The notes under the pieces: generated by a model | What the model saw: only the letters and a program-made list of their open reading frames with translations | What the model was told of the DNA's origin: nothing | Databases searched by the model: none | Assembly (NCBI GenBank): GCA_038215275.1 | Contig: JBBQRA010000003.1 | Coordinates: forward strand, 1-64,000 | Length of the DNA: 64,000 nucleotides | Reading direction: 5' to 3' | From: Ga0077553 sp038215275 | GTDB taxonomy: Bacteria; Acidobacteriota; Terriglobia; Bryobacterales; Bryobacteraceae | Made by a program: the position numbers and the translations under genes | Shown here: positions 32,379 through 41,393 of the stretch, in pieces | Position numbering within the stretch: the stretch's first letter is position 1 | Layout: every line of letters starts with the position of its first letter

Positions 32379-33610
32379 ACTTCGCCTTTGAACGCTTCGT
32401 CGCCCGTCGCTACTTGACCGCGAAGCGCAAACACGCGGTCATCTCGGTAATTACCGGGATCTCCATTCTCGGCGTAGCGGCAGGGGTGATGGCGTTGATC
32501 ATTGCCCTCGCCATCACGAACGGCTTCCGCAATACGCTGCAGCGAACACTGCTCGGCGCCACAGCCCATGCCGCGCTCCTTGAAAAGGAGCCTGGCATCG
32601 GCTTTGAAGAGTGGCCGGCAATGGCGCAGAACCTGCGAACCATTCCCCATGTCACGAGCGTTTCGCCGGTGCTCTACGGCCAAGTGCTCTATAGCGGTCC
32701 GCTGCAGGGGCAAGGCGGGGTGCTGAAAGGGCTCGCCCCGGGCAGCAGCGGCGAATGGAGCGAAATCGCCAAGTACTTGAAGCAGGGCAGCCTCGACCGC
32801 CTGCAGCAGGATACCGGTTACCCCGGCGTCCTCCTCGGGGCCCGCTTGGCCAGTCGCTCTGGCATGCTGCTCGATTCCATCGTCACTGTAATCAGTCCGA
32901 ACGGCGACCTTACCCCGCTGGGCCCGCGGCCGAGCTATCACAAGTTCCGCGTCGTGGGTATCTTTGAGAGCGGCTTCTTCGATCTCGACAACACGTGGGG
33001 CTTCGCCCGTCTGAATGATGTCCAAATGGTCCTCGGCCAGCCGGACGTCGTAAACGCGATCGAGATGAAGCTCGACGACGTCTCCCTCGCTCCCGAAATC
33101 GCCCGTCGGGCCGAGAAGATGGCCGGCAACAAGGTGGGCGGTACGCATTGGCAGGAGCAGAACAAACAGATTCTCTCCGCGTTGAAGATGGACCGCGTGG
33201 TCACGGTGATTACCATTTCGCTGATCCAACTAATCGCCGCGCTGAACATTCTCATCAGCCTGATCATGATGGTGATGGAAAAGAATCGCGACATTGCGGT
33301 GCTGATCTCGATGGGTGCGCGGTGGGACCAGATCCGCCGGATCTTCATCTTCCAGGGCCTGATGATCGGCGCCGTGGGCTCCTCGATCGGACTGATTTTA
33401 GGCTACGGCCTCAGCTACCTGGCCGAGCATTACAAGTGGATTTCGCTCGATGCCGAGGTCTATGCTCTCAGCTATGTGCCGTTTGAGCCTCGGCCCATCG
33501 ACGCGCTGTGGGTTACTGGGGGAGCCCTTCTTGTCAGCTTCCTGGCGACGCTCTACCCCGCCCGCCAGGCGACGAAGGTGCTTCCGGCAGAAGCTCTCCG
33601 CTACGAATAG
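32375..33610 (+). CDS. LolC/LolE-family lipoprotein-releasing permease
   Basis: A 411-residue inner-membrane permease of the LolCE class, which extracts lipoproteins from the inner membrane for transfer to LolA. The N-terminus FVARRYLTAKRKHAVISVITGISILGV is the family signature, followed by a periplasmic domain (about residues 45-260) and three C-terminal helices with EKNRDIAVLISMGAR and the terminal YPARQATKVLPAEALRYE. Only one permease gene is present, so a LolF-like homodimer is plausible. No LolD ATPase gene is adjacent. It overlaps lysS by 4 bases (ATGA). Confidence 0.92.
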   Translation: MNFAFERFVARRYLTAKRKHAVISVITGISILGVAAGVMALIIALAITNGFRNTLQRTLLGATAHAALLEKEPGIGFEEWPAMAQNLRTIPHVTSVSPVLYGQVLYSGPLQGQGGVLKGLAPGSSGEWSEIAKYLKQGSLDRLQQDTGYPGVLLGARLASRSGMLLDSIVTVISPNGDLTPLGPRPSYHKFRVVGIFESGFFDLDNTWGFARLNDVQMVLGQPDVVNAIEMKLDDVSLAPEIARRAEKMAGNKVGGTHWQEQNKQILSALKMDRVVTVITISLIQLIAALNILISLIMMVMEKNRDIAVLISMGARWDQIRRIFIFQGLMIGAVGSSIGLILGYGLSYLAEHYKWISLDAEVYALSYVPFEPRPIDALWVTGGALLVSFLATLYPARQATKVLPAEALRYE

Positions 33611-33617
33611 CCGAGGT

Positions 33618-35198
33618 TCACGACCACGGCCGGGCTTCGACGCGTAGCCGCCCGCGCAGGCCCGGGCGCGTCTTCTGCTCAATCGGAATCTCGAACGCGA
33701 TGCCCGCGGCCGGATCACCCACCACCAGTTCCCGCGTCGCTGCGTCCACTCCCGGCTTCCCCGGATTCATATCCTGATAGCCATACTTAATCCGCCATCC
33801 CGCCGGGGCAGCCTTGTCCGGAAACGCTTCCACCAATATCAGCTCCCGATAGATGAAGCCGCCCTCGTAGTGCCGTTTCAGGAATAGTAGACCATCCACC
33901 ACATAGTCCGGCACAAGCACCTTCACATCAAAAGCGAAGCTTACCGAGTTCGACGCCTTCACGCTCTTCTTCGGATCGAGAAAGAGCGAGAAGAGGTGCG
34001 GGCTCTTCGTCCGGTCCGGCGCGCGCATCGTGCCATCGGCTCCCGGAAACAAGTCATCATAGGTCCGAAACACTGCCGAGTTCTCTCGCACCTCGCGCCG
34101 CGTCATCTGCCATTGGCAGCCTCGCACACTCGCCGCAATTTCGAACTGATACGACGCCCGAACGGCCTTCCCCTCTTCGTGAGCCTTCTGGACCTCCGCT
34201 GGCAGCGTAATGTCGTCGATGTCCAAAACTCCATCGACGCGCAGCGCGCCAAACAGAAACCGCGTCAGGTTCTGGAAGCCCTCTTCCGAGTTCACAATTC
34301 CGTAGTGGCCCGAATGGCTCCGGTGCACAAAGGCCCGCGGCGAGGTGACGTCGTGGCCATCGGGCCCCGGCCCATGTGTCGTCGCGTTTTCAATCCGCAC
34401 CAGCCCATCGCTTGCCGGCCCCACCGCCCAACTCGAAATGCCGCCTGCGGCAGTGTAGTCGGCGGGGTTCGTACCGACCAGGTTGAAAACCCGTTCCGGC
34501 GGAAAGTTCTTCACAATCGAGACATCGTCGCCCGGAGGCAAGCCCAAGTACCCAGCCATCTTCCCGCGGTTGAAATTGTTGATGTCTCCAAACGAAAGCC
34601 ATCCGGGCACGTTGCGCACAACACGCATGTCGATTCCGTTGTGAGGAGTCGCGTAGGTGAACAGCTTATTTACCGCGCCCCGTGCTTCGTCCGAGCCAAG
34701 TGCCGGGTTCTGCAGAAAAGCCCGGCAAACCAGCCCTCCCATTGAATGGGCCACCAGATAAACGCGGAAATCCTCTGCCTTCACTTCGTTCGCCTTGTTG
34801 GCGCAGATTCGCTCTCGCAAGCGCAGAATTAGATCTCCCAACCCACGTGCGAAGTGCTCAATCGGCGGAGTCTTGCCGTCACCAAAATCCTTAGAGGCTT
34901 CGTCGTAGTAGCGATAGATGATGATGCTGCGGTACGGAACCTCTCGGTCCGTACGCTGCGCTGCCAGCAGGTCGTCCCCATCGACAAACACATCCTCGTA
35001 GTCGTGGTCGCCCATCAGCCGCACCAGCGGCGACTCGAAGAAGAAGCGTTTCAATTCGCCCGTCCAGGCCGTGCGCGCCTTGGTCGATCCGATGTTGAAG
35101 CCCATGTAGGGGTCAGCCACCGTCTCCTCAATCTCGCTTTGCGTGGCAGCGAAGCCGCGGACATAAATGATGGGGTGGTAAGGGTGATGCGACGCCAT
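33618..35198 (-). CDS. lipase/esterase-like alpha/beta hydrolase
   Basis: A 526-residue protein with an N-terminal alpha/beta-hydrolase domain (residues about 8-320). The nucleophile elbow is VAHSMGGLVCRAF (Ser152), the first strand is PIIYVRGFAAT, and a late FVHRSHSGHYGI provides the probable catalytic His. The layout resembles PGAP1/DUF676-type lipases. The C-terminal 200 residues are beta-rich (VRASYQFEIAASVRGCQW) without a recognised family. No signal peptide is visible, so it is likely cytosolic. The ATG has AGGAG 6 bases upstream. It converges on the LolC/E-type gene with 7 bases between. Confidence 0.82.
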   Translation of the reverse strand: MASHHPYHPIIYVRGFAATQSEIEETVADPYMGFNIGSTKARTAWTGELKRFFFESPLVRLMGDHDYEDVFVDGDDLLAAQRTDREVPYRSIIIYRYYDEASKDFGDGKTPPIEHFARGLGDLILRLRERICANKANEVKAEDFRVYLVAHSMGGLVCRAFLQNPALGSDEARGAVNKLFTYATPHNGIDMRVVRNVPGWLSFGDINNFNRGKMAGYLGLPPGDDVSIVKNFPPERVFNLVGTNPADYTAAGGISSWAVGPASDGLVRIENATTHGPGPDGHDVTSPRAFVHRSHSGHYGIVNSEEGFQNLTRFLFGALRVDGVLDIDDITLPAEVQKAHEEGKAVRASYQFEIAASVRGCQWQMTRREVRENSAVFRTYDDLFPGADGTMRAPDRTKSPHLFSLFLDPKKSVKASNSVSFAFDVKVLVPDYVVDGLLFLKRHYEGGFIYRELILVEAFPDKAAPAGWRIKYGYQDMNPGKPGVDAATRELVVGDPAAGIAFEIPIEQKTRPGLRGRLRVEARPWS

Positions 35199-35305
35199 GG
35201 GTGTCTCCTATCTACAACAAGGCAATTGGTTTCAGCCTACCAAGAGATACATCCCAGGGCGACCAAACGTCAGTCGCACGTTCGCGTTCCACCGCCACCG
35301 GCCAG

Positions 35306-36829
35306 TTACGGCGTGTCGGCTCCTTCCTCCTGGCGAAGCCAGTCAGTGGCCCGATGGGTGGATGACAACAGCGCTCCCACCGTATCCAGCCGAAGCGCCG
35401 CGCCACCCCAAGGGCGATACCCCTCGAGTTGCTGAAGATAGATCCCCCAATCCGCATCCGAAAGTCCATCGCCCAGTTTGGCCCGCTTCCGCAGGCGCTC
35501 CCGAACGCACGCCGCGGCCAGCGAACATTCCACCACGCGCAGTCGCGCCCCGGCCGCCTCGGCCAATTGCGCCACCGCCGTTCGCTGGTTCTGGGCCGAG
35601 AACGTTCCGTCAACGACGACGCCGCCGTCGGTCCGCAAGCGTGTGGCGGCCCGTTCGAACAGCGTCCGATACGTCAGCTCCGTGTGCTCCGGCCCGTAGG
35701 CCCCTTCGCCATAGGCGGCAGGCCCTTTTGCGACGCCGAAGAGTTCTCGCCGCACACTGTCGGTCGAAATCACGTGCAGCCCCAGTTCCCCCGCCACAGA
35801 TCGCGCAATCGCAGTTTTGCCGCTCCCCGATAGTCCCGCCACAACGACCAAAGTCTTCTCCTTCAGCCGGTCAGCGTACCGCCGGGAGACATCAAAGTAG
35901 TGGGTTGCCTCTGCCGCGGCCGCCGCCATTTCCTCCGCACTGAACTCAGGCTCCGCTAAGCGGAAACCGGCCACCTTGCCACGCACAAAAGCCCGGTAGC
36001 AGCGATAGAACGGCTGCAGCATCATCAGCCCTTCGTCTGGACTCCGCCGCAAGTACTCTTCAACGAAGTAGTAGCCAAGATCCGGCCGCCCCCGTGCGTC
36101 CAGATCCATCGCCAGAAAAGCTACCTCGCTGGCGACATCCTCGCAGCGGAAGCGCTCGTTAAATTCGATGCAGTCAAAGATATAGATCTGCTCAGCAACA
36201 TTGATGCTCTCGCACCGCAGGTCGCCATGGCCGTCCACGATGTGGCCGCCGGTCACCCGTGCCTCAAACAGCCCTGCATGCCGTTCAAGTTCCCCATGGA
36301 CCCACCGGCGAATCCAGGCGCGCTCACGCGGAGCAATCGAGGCCCACGCCGAGCCATCGGTCTGCGCAAAGTTCTCCCGCCAGTTCTCCTCGATCACGGC
36401 GAGCCTCCCGTACCGGTCCACCTCCGGGCCACGCCGCGCTCCGCGATGAAACCGCGCCAGAGTCTCTGCGATGTCCCGGATCATCGTTTCGGACACCTCG
36501 TCGCGCCGGACGAGTTCATCCAGCATGCGCTCCCGGCGAAGCCGCTTCATCAGAACGCCGTAGTCGAGCGATTCGCCTTCTCCGAGCGTCTCGACGCCAA
36601 GATAGATGTCCGGGCTCAGCCGGCTATTTAGCTCCACTTCGGCTTGGCACGCGGCCAAGCGTTTCTCTGGCGTCGTGTAGTCGAGAAAGCCGAAGTTCAC
36701 TGGCTTTTTCAGCTTCAGCACGCGGTCCTGCCCCAACAGGACCGCCGAAATGTGCGTCTGGATCAACGGTTCGCCTGACCACTCCGGCAGCCGGTGAAGT
36801 TTGGCGATCCTATTGATCCAGGGATCCAT
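35306..36829 (-). CDS. APH-like kinase fused to a P-loop (zeta-toxin/gluconokinase-like) domain
   Basis: A 507-residue soluble two-domain protein. Residues about 20-315 resemble aminoglycoside phosphotransferase-like kinases: GHIVDGHGDLRCESIN (201-209 includes the Brenner-type HGDL) and FDCIEFNERFRCEDVASEVAF for the metal-binding Asp. Residues 325-500 are a P-loop kinase: Walker A GLSGSGKT (332-339), ISTDSVRRELFG and VVVDGTF. The same fusion is widespread and annotated as bifunctional AMP-phosphotransferase/kinase-like, but no substrate is established. Typical zeta-toxin antitoxin genes are absent. The isomerase gene lies 6 bases upstream on the same strand. Confidence 0.88.
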   Translation of the reverse strand: MDPWINRIAKLHRLPEWSGEPLIQTHISAVLLGQDRVLKLKKPVNFGFLDYTTPEKRLAACQAEVELNSRLSPDIYLGVETLGEGESLDYGVLMKRLRRERMLDELVRRDEVSETMIRDIAETLARFHRGARRGPEVDRYGRLAVIEENWRENFAQTDGSAWASIAPRERAWIRRWVHGELERHAGLFEARVTGGHIVDGHGDLRCESINVAEQIYIFDCIEFNERFRCEDVASEVAFLAMDLDARGRPDLGYYFVEEYLRRSPDEGLMMLQPFYRCYRAFVRGKVAGFRLAEPEFSAEEMAAAAAEATHYFDVSRRYADRLKEKTLVVVAGLSGSGKTAIARSVAGELGLHVISTDSVRRELFGVAKGPAAYGEGAYGPEHTELTYRTLFERAATRLRTDGGVVVDGTFSAQNQRTAVAQLAEAAGARLRVVECSLAAACVRERLRKRAKLGDGLSDADWGIYLQQLEGYRPWGGAALRLDTVGALLSSTHRATDWLRQEEGADTP

Positions 36830-36835
36830 GCATTG

Positions 36836-37396
36836 CTATTCGGCCGCGGTCTCCATGAAGTAGTACGCGATCATGTGGCAAGTCATCATATGCACGTCTT
36901 CAATGCGCCCCATATGCTGATTGGGAACATGAATGTTCAACTGCGCCAGTTCAGCCAGCTTGCCGCCATTCCGCCCGGAAAGGCCGATGGTCTTGCAGCC
37001 AATCTGATTGGCGTATTCCATCGCCTTCACCACGTTGGGCGAGTTGCCCGAACCGCTGATCGCCATGAACACGTCGCCCGGTTGCGCGAAGTTCTTAAGC
37101 TGCTCGGTGAAGATCGCGTCGTAGCCCACATCGTTCGAATACGCACTCAACGTGCCGATGTTTTCGTTCAGTGAAATGATCCGGAAACGGCTGGTCCGCC
37201 CGAAGCTGGCGCCCTTCACCATGTCGCACACAAAGTGCGAAGCAGAAGCGGCACTGCCGCCGTTCCCACCCAAAAAGATCGTCTTGCCGGTCGCCCGCGC
37301 GTCAGCAAAAATGGCAACGGCCTGCTCGATCCCAGCGATGTCGAGCGTGTTCAGACTGGCGATCAGATCGGCGCGGTAGTTCTCGAAAAAATTCAT
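36836..37396 (-). CDS. gmhA: GmhA-like SIS-domain phosphosugar isomerase
   Basis: A 186-residue SIS-domain enzyme. The family pattern is clear: FLGGNGGSAASASHFVCDMVKG, then SISG-type GDVFMAISGSGNSPNVV and IGLSGRNGGKLAEL, ending HMGRIEDVHMMTCHMIAYYF. These match sedoheptulose-7-phosphate isomerases (first step of ADP-heptose synthesis for lipopolysaccharide) and related DiaA-type proteins. The ATG of MNFFENY is preferred to an upstream TTG. It is co-directional with the fused kinase gene (6-base gap), suggesting sugar-phosphate metabolism for both. GmhA versus a DiaA-like role cannot be settled by eye. Confidence 0.85.
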   Translation of the reverse strand: MNFFENYRADLIASLNTLDIAGIEQAVAIFADARATGKTIFLGGNGGSAASASHFVCDMVKGASFGRTSRFRIISLNENIGTLSAYSNDVGYDAIFTEQLKNFAQPGDVFMAISGSGNSPNVVKAMEYANQIGCKTIGLSGRNGGKLAELAQLNIHVPNQHMGRIEDVHMMTCHMIAYYFMETAAE

Positions 37397-37534
37397 AAAA
37401 TTCAATGTTATCTTCAGGATAGCACCGACTCGCCGGGCGCAGCGATTTTCAGGAATGCGCGCCGCCGTTCGCCGTCGGCTTCACCGAGACACCGTGACTC
37501 GACGGAACGCATTACACTGCGAAGGGAGTCCGCC

Positions 37535-38155
37535 ATGAAGATCATCCTGACAGCCGCCCTCATCTATTCCGCCCTTGCCGCCGCCGACGGGTCCGTCTCC
37601 TACCGTTGCCCGTCAGGCGAGACCTTTCAAGTGCTCTACCAGAAAAGCGGGACGCGAGCCGTTCTGATCGTCCCCGGAAAACCCAAGCTCACCCTCCAGC
37701 AAAGGGGGCCGCAATACTCGGACGGATTCACAGCTCTGACCGTCCAGGGTCCCGAGGCAACCCTCGCCTCCGGAGTCGTAAACTTGAAAGGCTGCACCGA
37801 CTCAACCGTGAAAATGGCGCCCCAAGCCAGCCTCGGCGGAAAGTGGACCCTCGCCACGCTCGCGGGCCAACCTGTCACGCTCCCCCGCCCAGCCTTCATC
37901 GACTTCCAGGCCGATGGCGGCACCGCCGGGCTCGCCGGCTGCAACCGGTTCAACAGCGGCTACACCTCCTCCGGCTCGTCGCTCGCCTTTAAAGGCGTCG
38001 TCGTCACGCGCATGGCCTGCATCGGGGACGCAATGAATATCGAAGTCCAGTTCTTGAAAGCGATGGAGCAAACCACGTCCTACAGCATCGCCGCCAAGAC
38101 TCTAACCCTCCGCAACGCCACCGGCGAAGCTCTCGCCACGTTGATCAAAGACTGA
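37535..38155 (+). CDS. exported MliC-like plus META-domain protein
   Basis: A 206-residue exported protein (signal MKIILTAALIYSALAAADG). Residues about 22-92 resemble MliC, an inhibitor of C-type lysozyme: SYRCPSGETFQVLY and a closing KGCTDS supply the paired Cys. Residues about 100-205 form a META domain (HslJ type): WTLATLAGQPVTL, FQADGGTAGLAGCNRFNSGY and KGVVVTRMAC. The combination suggests an envelope-stress or host-defence-resistance lipid/protein-surface role. GGGAG precedes the ATG by 7 bases. The SMP-30 gene starts 1 base after its stop. Fusion of these two domains is unusual in my knowledge but may be common in this group. Confidence 0.82.
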   Translation: MKIILTAALIYSALAAADGSVSYRCPSGETFQVLYQKSGTRAVLIVPGKPKLTLQQRGPQYSDGFTALTVQGPEATLASGVVNLKGCTDSTVKMAPQASLGGKWTLATLAGQPVTLPRPAFIDFQADGGTAGLAGCNRFNSGYTSSGSSLAFKGVVVTRMACIGDAMNIEVQFLKAMEQTTSYSIAAKTLTLRNATGEALATLIKD

Positions 38156-38156
38156 C

Positions 38157-39104
38157 ATGCGCCCCCTACTCCAGCTCCTCCTTGCCATCCCGCTCCTGGC
38201 AGCCGACTCCCCCGTCGCTCCCGGCGCCAAGCCGACACAGGTCGACTCCGCCGGCGCCGGTGAAGGCCCCGTCTGGGGCCCGGACAATGCCTTATACTAT
38301 TCCGGCCGGAATCGCATCCAGCGACGCGCCCCGGATGGCACGACAACTACGTTTCGCGAAAACGCCGGATCGAACGGCCTGCTGTTCGATCCACAGGGCC
38401 GCCTGATCGTCTGTGAATCGGGAAACCGCCGCATCACCAGAACCGAGAAGGACGGCGCCATCACCGTCCTCACCGACCGCTACGAAGGCCATCGATACAA
38501 CTCGCCCAACGACCTCACTATCGACTCGAAAGGACGCATCTACTTCTCCGATCCCCGCTACGGCCCCCGCGATTCCATGGAGATGCGCGACTCGGCCGGC
38601 AAACTCGTCGAAGGCGTCTACCGCATCGATGGTCCCGGTAAGGTCACCCGCATAATCACCCACGAGGTCGACCGCCCCAACGGCGTCTTCGTCACCCCGG
38701 ACGACAAGACTCTCTTTGTCGCTGACAACAATAACAACACCGCCGGCGGACCCCGCAAGCTCTATCGATTCCTCCTCCGGCCAGACGGTACGGTCGACCA
38801 CGCCTCCCGCCAGATGATCTTCGACTGGCAGGACGGTCGCGGTCCCGATGGCCTCAAGATGGATAAAAAAGGGCGCCTCTTCGTCGCCGGCGGACTCAAC
38901 AAACCCAATCCGCCGCACGAGACCGACAAGTTCAAGGGCGGCGTCTATGTCTTCTCTCCAGAAGGCAAGCTGATCACAATGCTTCCCGTCCCCGTCGACG
39001 AAGTCACCAACTGCGCCTTCGGCGGCGCCGACCGTAAGACCCTCTTCATTACGGCTGGCGGCACCTTGTGGAGCATTCCGGTCGATACGCCCGGAGTCCG
39101 GTGA
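38157..39104 (+). CDS. exported SMP-30/gluconolactonase-like protein
   Basis: A 315-residue exported beta-propeller (signal MRPLLQLLLAIPLLAADS) of the SMP-30/gluconolactonase family, which hydrolyse sugar lactones using one divalent metal. Typical blade segments are EGPVWGPDNALYYSG, NRITR-type LIVCESGNRRITR, RYNSPNDLTIDSKGRIYFSDPRYG, DRPNGVFVTPDDKTLFVADNN and PDGLKMDKKGRLFVAGG. The metal-binding Glu, Asn and Asp positions in EGP, SPND and PDG appear intact. It overlaps the following isomerase gene by 4 bases (GTGA), so the two may process the same carbohydrate. Confidence 0.92.
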   Translation: MRPLLQLLLAIPLLAADSPVAPGAKPTQVDSAGAGEGPVWGPDNALYYSGRNRIQRRAPDGTTTTFRENAGSNGLLFDPQGRLIVCESGNRRITRTEKDGAITVLTDRYEGHRYNSPNDLTIDSKGRIYFSDPRYGPRDSMEMRDSAGKLVEGVYRIDGPGKVTRIITHEVDRPNGVFVTPDDKTLFVADNNNNTAGGPRKLYRFLLRPDGTVDHASRQMIFDWQDGRGPDGLKMDKKGRLFVAGGLNKPNPPHETDKFKGGVYVFSPEGKLITMLPVPVDEVTNCAFGGADRKTLFITAGGTLWSIPVDTPGVR

Positions 39105-39913
39105 CCTCCCGTCGACAGCTGCTGATGGCCGCCCTGGCTCCGGCCCAGACGTGGCCCCTCGGCATCAGCCTGAAGGGCTTCCCCGGCTGGCCGCTCGATC
39201 GCTCGCTCGCCCTTTGCGCCGAACTTGGCTATTCCGGCGTCGAACTCATGGCCGGGTCGCCCCCCGTCCGATCGTTTCCGATTCTGTCAATTATGGAGGA
39301 TCTCCGGCTCCCCGGTCCCGAAGAGCCCGAGCGGCTCGAAGCCAGTCTGCGGCTCGCCAAGTCCATCAGCACCCGGCGGCCGCCGGTGGTCGAAACGGTA
39401 GTCGGCGGCAAACCAGCGGAGTGGCCGGACATTCGGCCACAGTTTCTGACGCGGCTCAAGTCCTGGGCGCGCATAGCCGAGCGATACCGCGTGCCGGTCG
39501 CCATCAAAGCTCATATCGGCAGTGCGCTCCATCGTTCAGCCGATGCCGTGGCTCTCATCCGCGAAATCGGCAGCCCCTTTCTGCTGCTGAACTACGACTA
39601 CAGCCACTTCCAGCTCCAAGGCGAATCCCTCGCGGAATCGCTTGCCGCGTCGCTTCCCTACACCTCGATGATCCATGTCAAAGACTCCACCGGTCAGGCG
39701 CCGAACCATCGGTTCCTTCTCCCCGGCGAAGGCTCCATCGATTACGCTGCCTACGCCGCCCTCCTCCGCCGATACCAATATCGCGGGCCCATCGTCATTG
39801 AAGTCTCGACGCACGTGCTCCAAGCCCCCGGCTATGATCCCGCTCGCGCCGCGCGCGAGTGCGCCCTTCGACTTTTTCCCCATTTTCCCCCGTCTTTACT
39901 TAAGAACGCATGA
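39101..39913 (+). CDS. exported TIM-barrel sugar phosphate isomerase/epimerase-like protein
   Basis: A 270-residue protein of the xylose-isomerase-like TIM-barrel superfamily. It starts with GTG overlapping the SMP-30 stop, giving MTSRRQLLMAALAPAQT, a probable twin-arginine-type signal. Barrel features are FPGWPLDRSLALCAELGYSGVELM, AIKAHIGSALHRSADAVALI, LLNYDYSHFQLQGESL (metal-ligand Asp and His), MIHVKDSTGQAPNHRFLLPGEGSIDYAA and IVIEVS. Members with a Tat signal are common in acidobacteria and act on sugar derivatives in the periplasm. The stop overlaps the AAA gene by 4 bases. Confidence 0.88.
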   Translation: MTSRRQLLMAALAPAQTWPLGISLKGFPGWPLDRSLALCAELGYSGVELMAGSPPVRSFPILSIMEDLRLPGPEEPERLEASLRLAKSISTRRPPVVETVVGGKPAEWPDIRPQFLTRLKSWARIAERYRVPVAIKAHIGSALHRSADAVALIREIGSPFLLLNYDYSHFQLQGESLAESLAASLPYTSMIHVKDSTGQAPNHRFLLPGEGSIDYAAYAALLRRYQYRGPIVIEVSTHVLQAPGYDPARAARECALRLFPHFPPSLLKNA

Positions 39914-41391
39914 TCCCTTCTGTCTCTGAAAGCCGCGCCGCGCGCACGCTGCGCGAGATCTATGAATCCGGCCGCCCCCTCGCCTATATCCGTTCGTCCG
40001 AGGAGCTTCGCATCGGCCGCCTTCTCACCGCCCTCGGCCTCCCGGTCTGGACATGGAGCCTCACTGATGGCCTCCATCAATCGGACGGGAGCCCCGTTCC
40101 CGGCACAACGGACGCCCGCGCCGCGCTCGACTTCATCATTGCCCATCCCCACCCGGCCATCTTTCATCTCAAGGACTTCCACGAGCCCCTCCGCGACTCC
40201 TCCGCCGTCCGCCGCCGTCTCCGCGATGTCGAGTCCGCCTGCTTCGATCGCCATAAGTTCGTCGTCATTACGTCCCCCGTCCGCTCCGTCCCCGAAGAAC
40301 TCGAACGCAGCATGGTCTTCGTGGAACTCCGGCCGCCGGATGAGGTCGAACTCGCGAGCTTCCTGCACGACGAACAGCCCGACGCCCCGCCCGCCTTGCT
40401 CCCGCAGTTCGCCCGCGCGCTCAAGGGGCTGACACTTGACGAAGCCCGCTACGCCCTCCGCCGCGCCCTCGCCGCCAAACCCGAACTCTCTGCCGCGTCC
40501 CTACCCTTTCTTCTCGAAGAGAAGCGACTGCTCGTCAACCGTAGCGGCGTAATCGAGTTTCTCTCGACGCCCACCAACGTCAACGAAATCGGCGGCCTCG
40601 AAGGCCTGAAGAAATGGCTCTTCGAGCGCCAACGCCTCTTCGAACTCCGCGACGAAGTCAGTTCGGAAATCGTCCCCAAAGGCGTCCTGCTGATGGGCAT
40701 CCCCGGCTGCGGCAAGAGCCTCTCGGTGAAGGCGATCGCCAGTTGCTTCCAACTGCCGCTCTATCGCATGGACATGAATGCCATCTTCTCCGGCCGCCAC
40801 GGTAAGCCCGAAGTGGTCTTCTCGGAAGCCTGCCGCATGATGGAGGAAATGGCCCCCGCCGTCCTCTGGTTTGACGAAATCGAGAACGCCGTTTCCACGC
40901 AAACCGTGGGCGGAGAATCCGGTCGCATGTTCGGCTTCTTTCTCACGTGGATGCAGGAGAAGACGCGCGGCCTCTTCGTCGCCGCCACGGCCAACCGCAT
41001 CGACGTGCTCCCCGCCGAACTCCTCCGCAAAGGGCGTTTCGACGAGGTCTTCTTCGTCGACCTCCCCGTCGATGACGAACGCCTGGACATCTTCCGGATC
41101 CATCTCGAACGCCGCGGCGTCCCGGTCGCTGGCCTCGATCTCACTCAGCTCACACAGTTCACGGGCGGCTGGTCCGGCGCCGAAGTGGAACAGTGCGTCG
41201 TCTCGGCAATCACCAAGGCCAAGCTCGCCGATCGTGCCGTCAACATACAGGATCTGATCACGACCGCCGTCGGTATCGTCTCTCTCTCTCGCACTATGAA
41301 GGAACAGATTTCGAACATTCGCGCGTGGGCCTTTGAACGTGCCGTCCGCGCCTCGCCCCCGGCCAGCCGCGCTTCGAAGCCTATGATGTAA
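39910..41391 (+). CDS. Ycf46-like AAA+ ATPase
   Basis: A 493-residue soluble ATPase. The N-terminal 210 residues are a divergent, RecA-like inactive ATPase domain as in Ycf46 proteins (AIFHLKDFHEPLRD). The AAA+ module has Walker A GIPGCGKS (263-270), Walker B AVLWFDEIE (about 317-324), sensor-1 ATANRIDVLP and Arg-finger region LRKGRFDE, with the lid TGGWSGAEVEQCVVSA. Ycf46-type proteins are known in cyanobacteria and plastids as regulators of photosynthetic or stress processes; a target here is unknown. It overlaps the isomerase gene by 4 bases and lies 2 bases before the ceramidase-like gene. Confidence 0.9.
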   Translation: MIPSVSESRAARTLREIYESGRPLAYIRSSEELRIGRLLTALGLPVWTWSLTDGLHQSDGSPVPGTTDARAALDFIIAHPHPAIFHLKDFHEPLRDSSAVRRRLRDVESACFDRHKFVVITSPVRSVPEELERSMVFVELRPPDEVELASFLHDEQPDAPPALLPQFARALKGLTLDEARYALRRALAAKPELSAASLPFLLEEKRLLVNRSGVIEFLSTPTNVNEIGGLEGLKKWLFERQRLFELRDEVSSEIVPKGVLLMGIPGCGKSLSVKAIASCFQLPLYRMDMNAIFSGRHGKPEVVFSEACRMMEEMAPAVLWFDEIENAVSTQTVGGESGRMFGFFLTWMQEKTRGLFVAATANRIDVLPAELLRKGRFDEVFFVDLPVDDERLDIFRIHLERRGVPVAGLDLTQLTQFTGGWSGAEVEQCVVSAITKAKLADRAVNIQDLITTAVGIVSLSRTMKEQISNIRAWAFERAVRASPPASRASKPMM

Positions 41392-41393
41392 GG

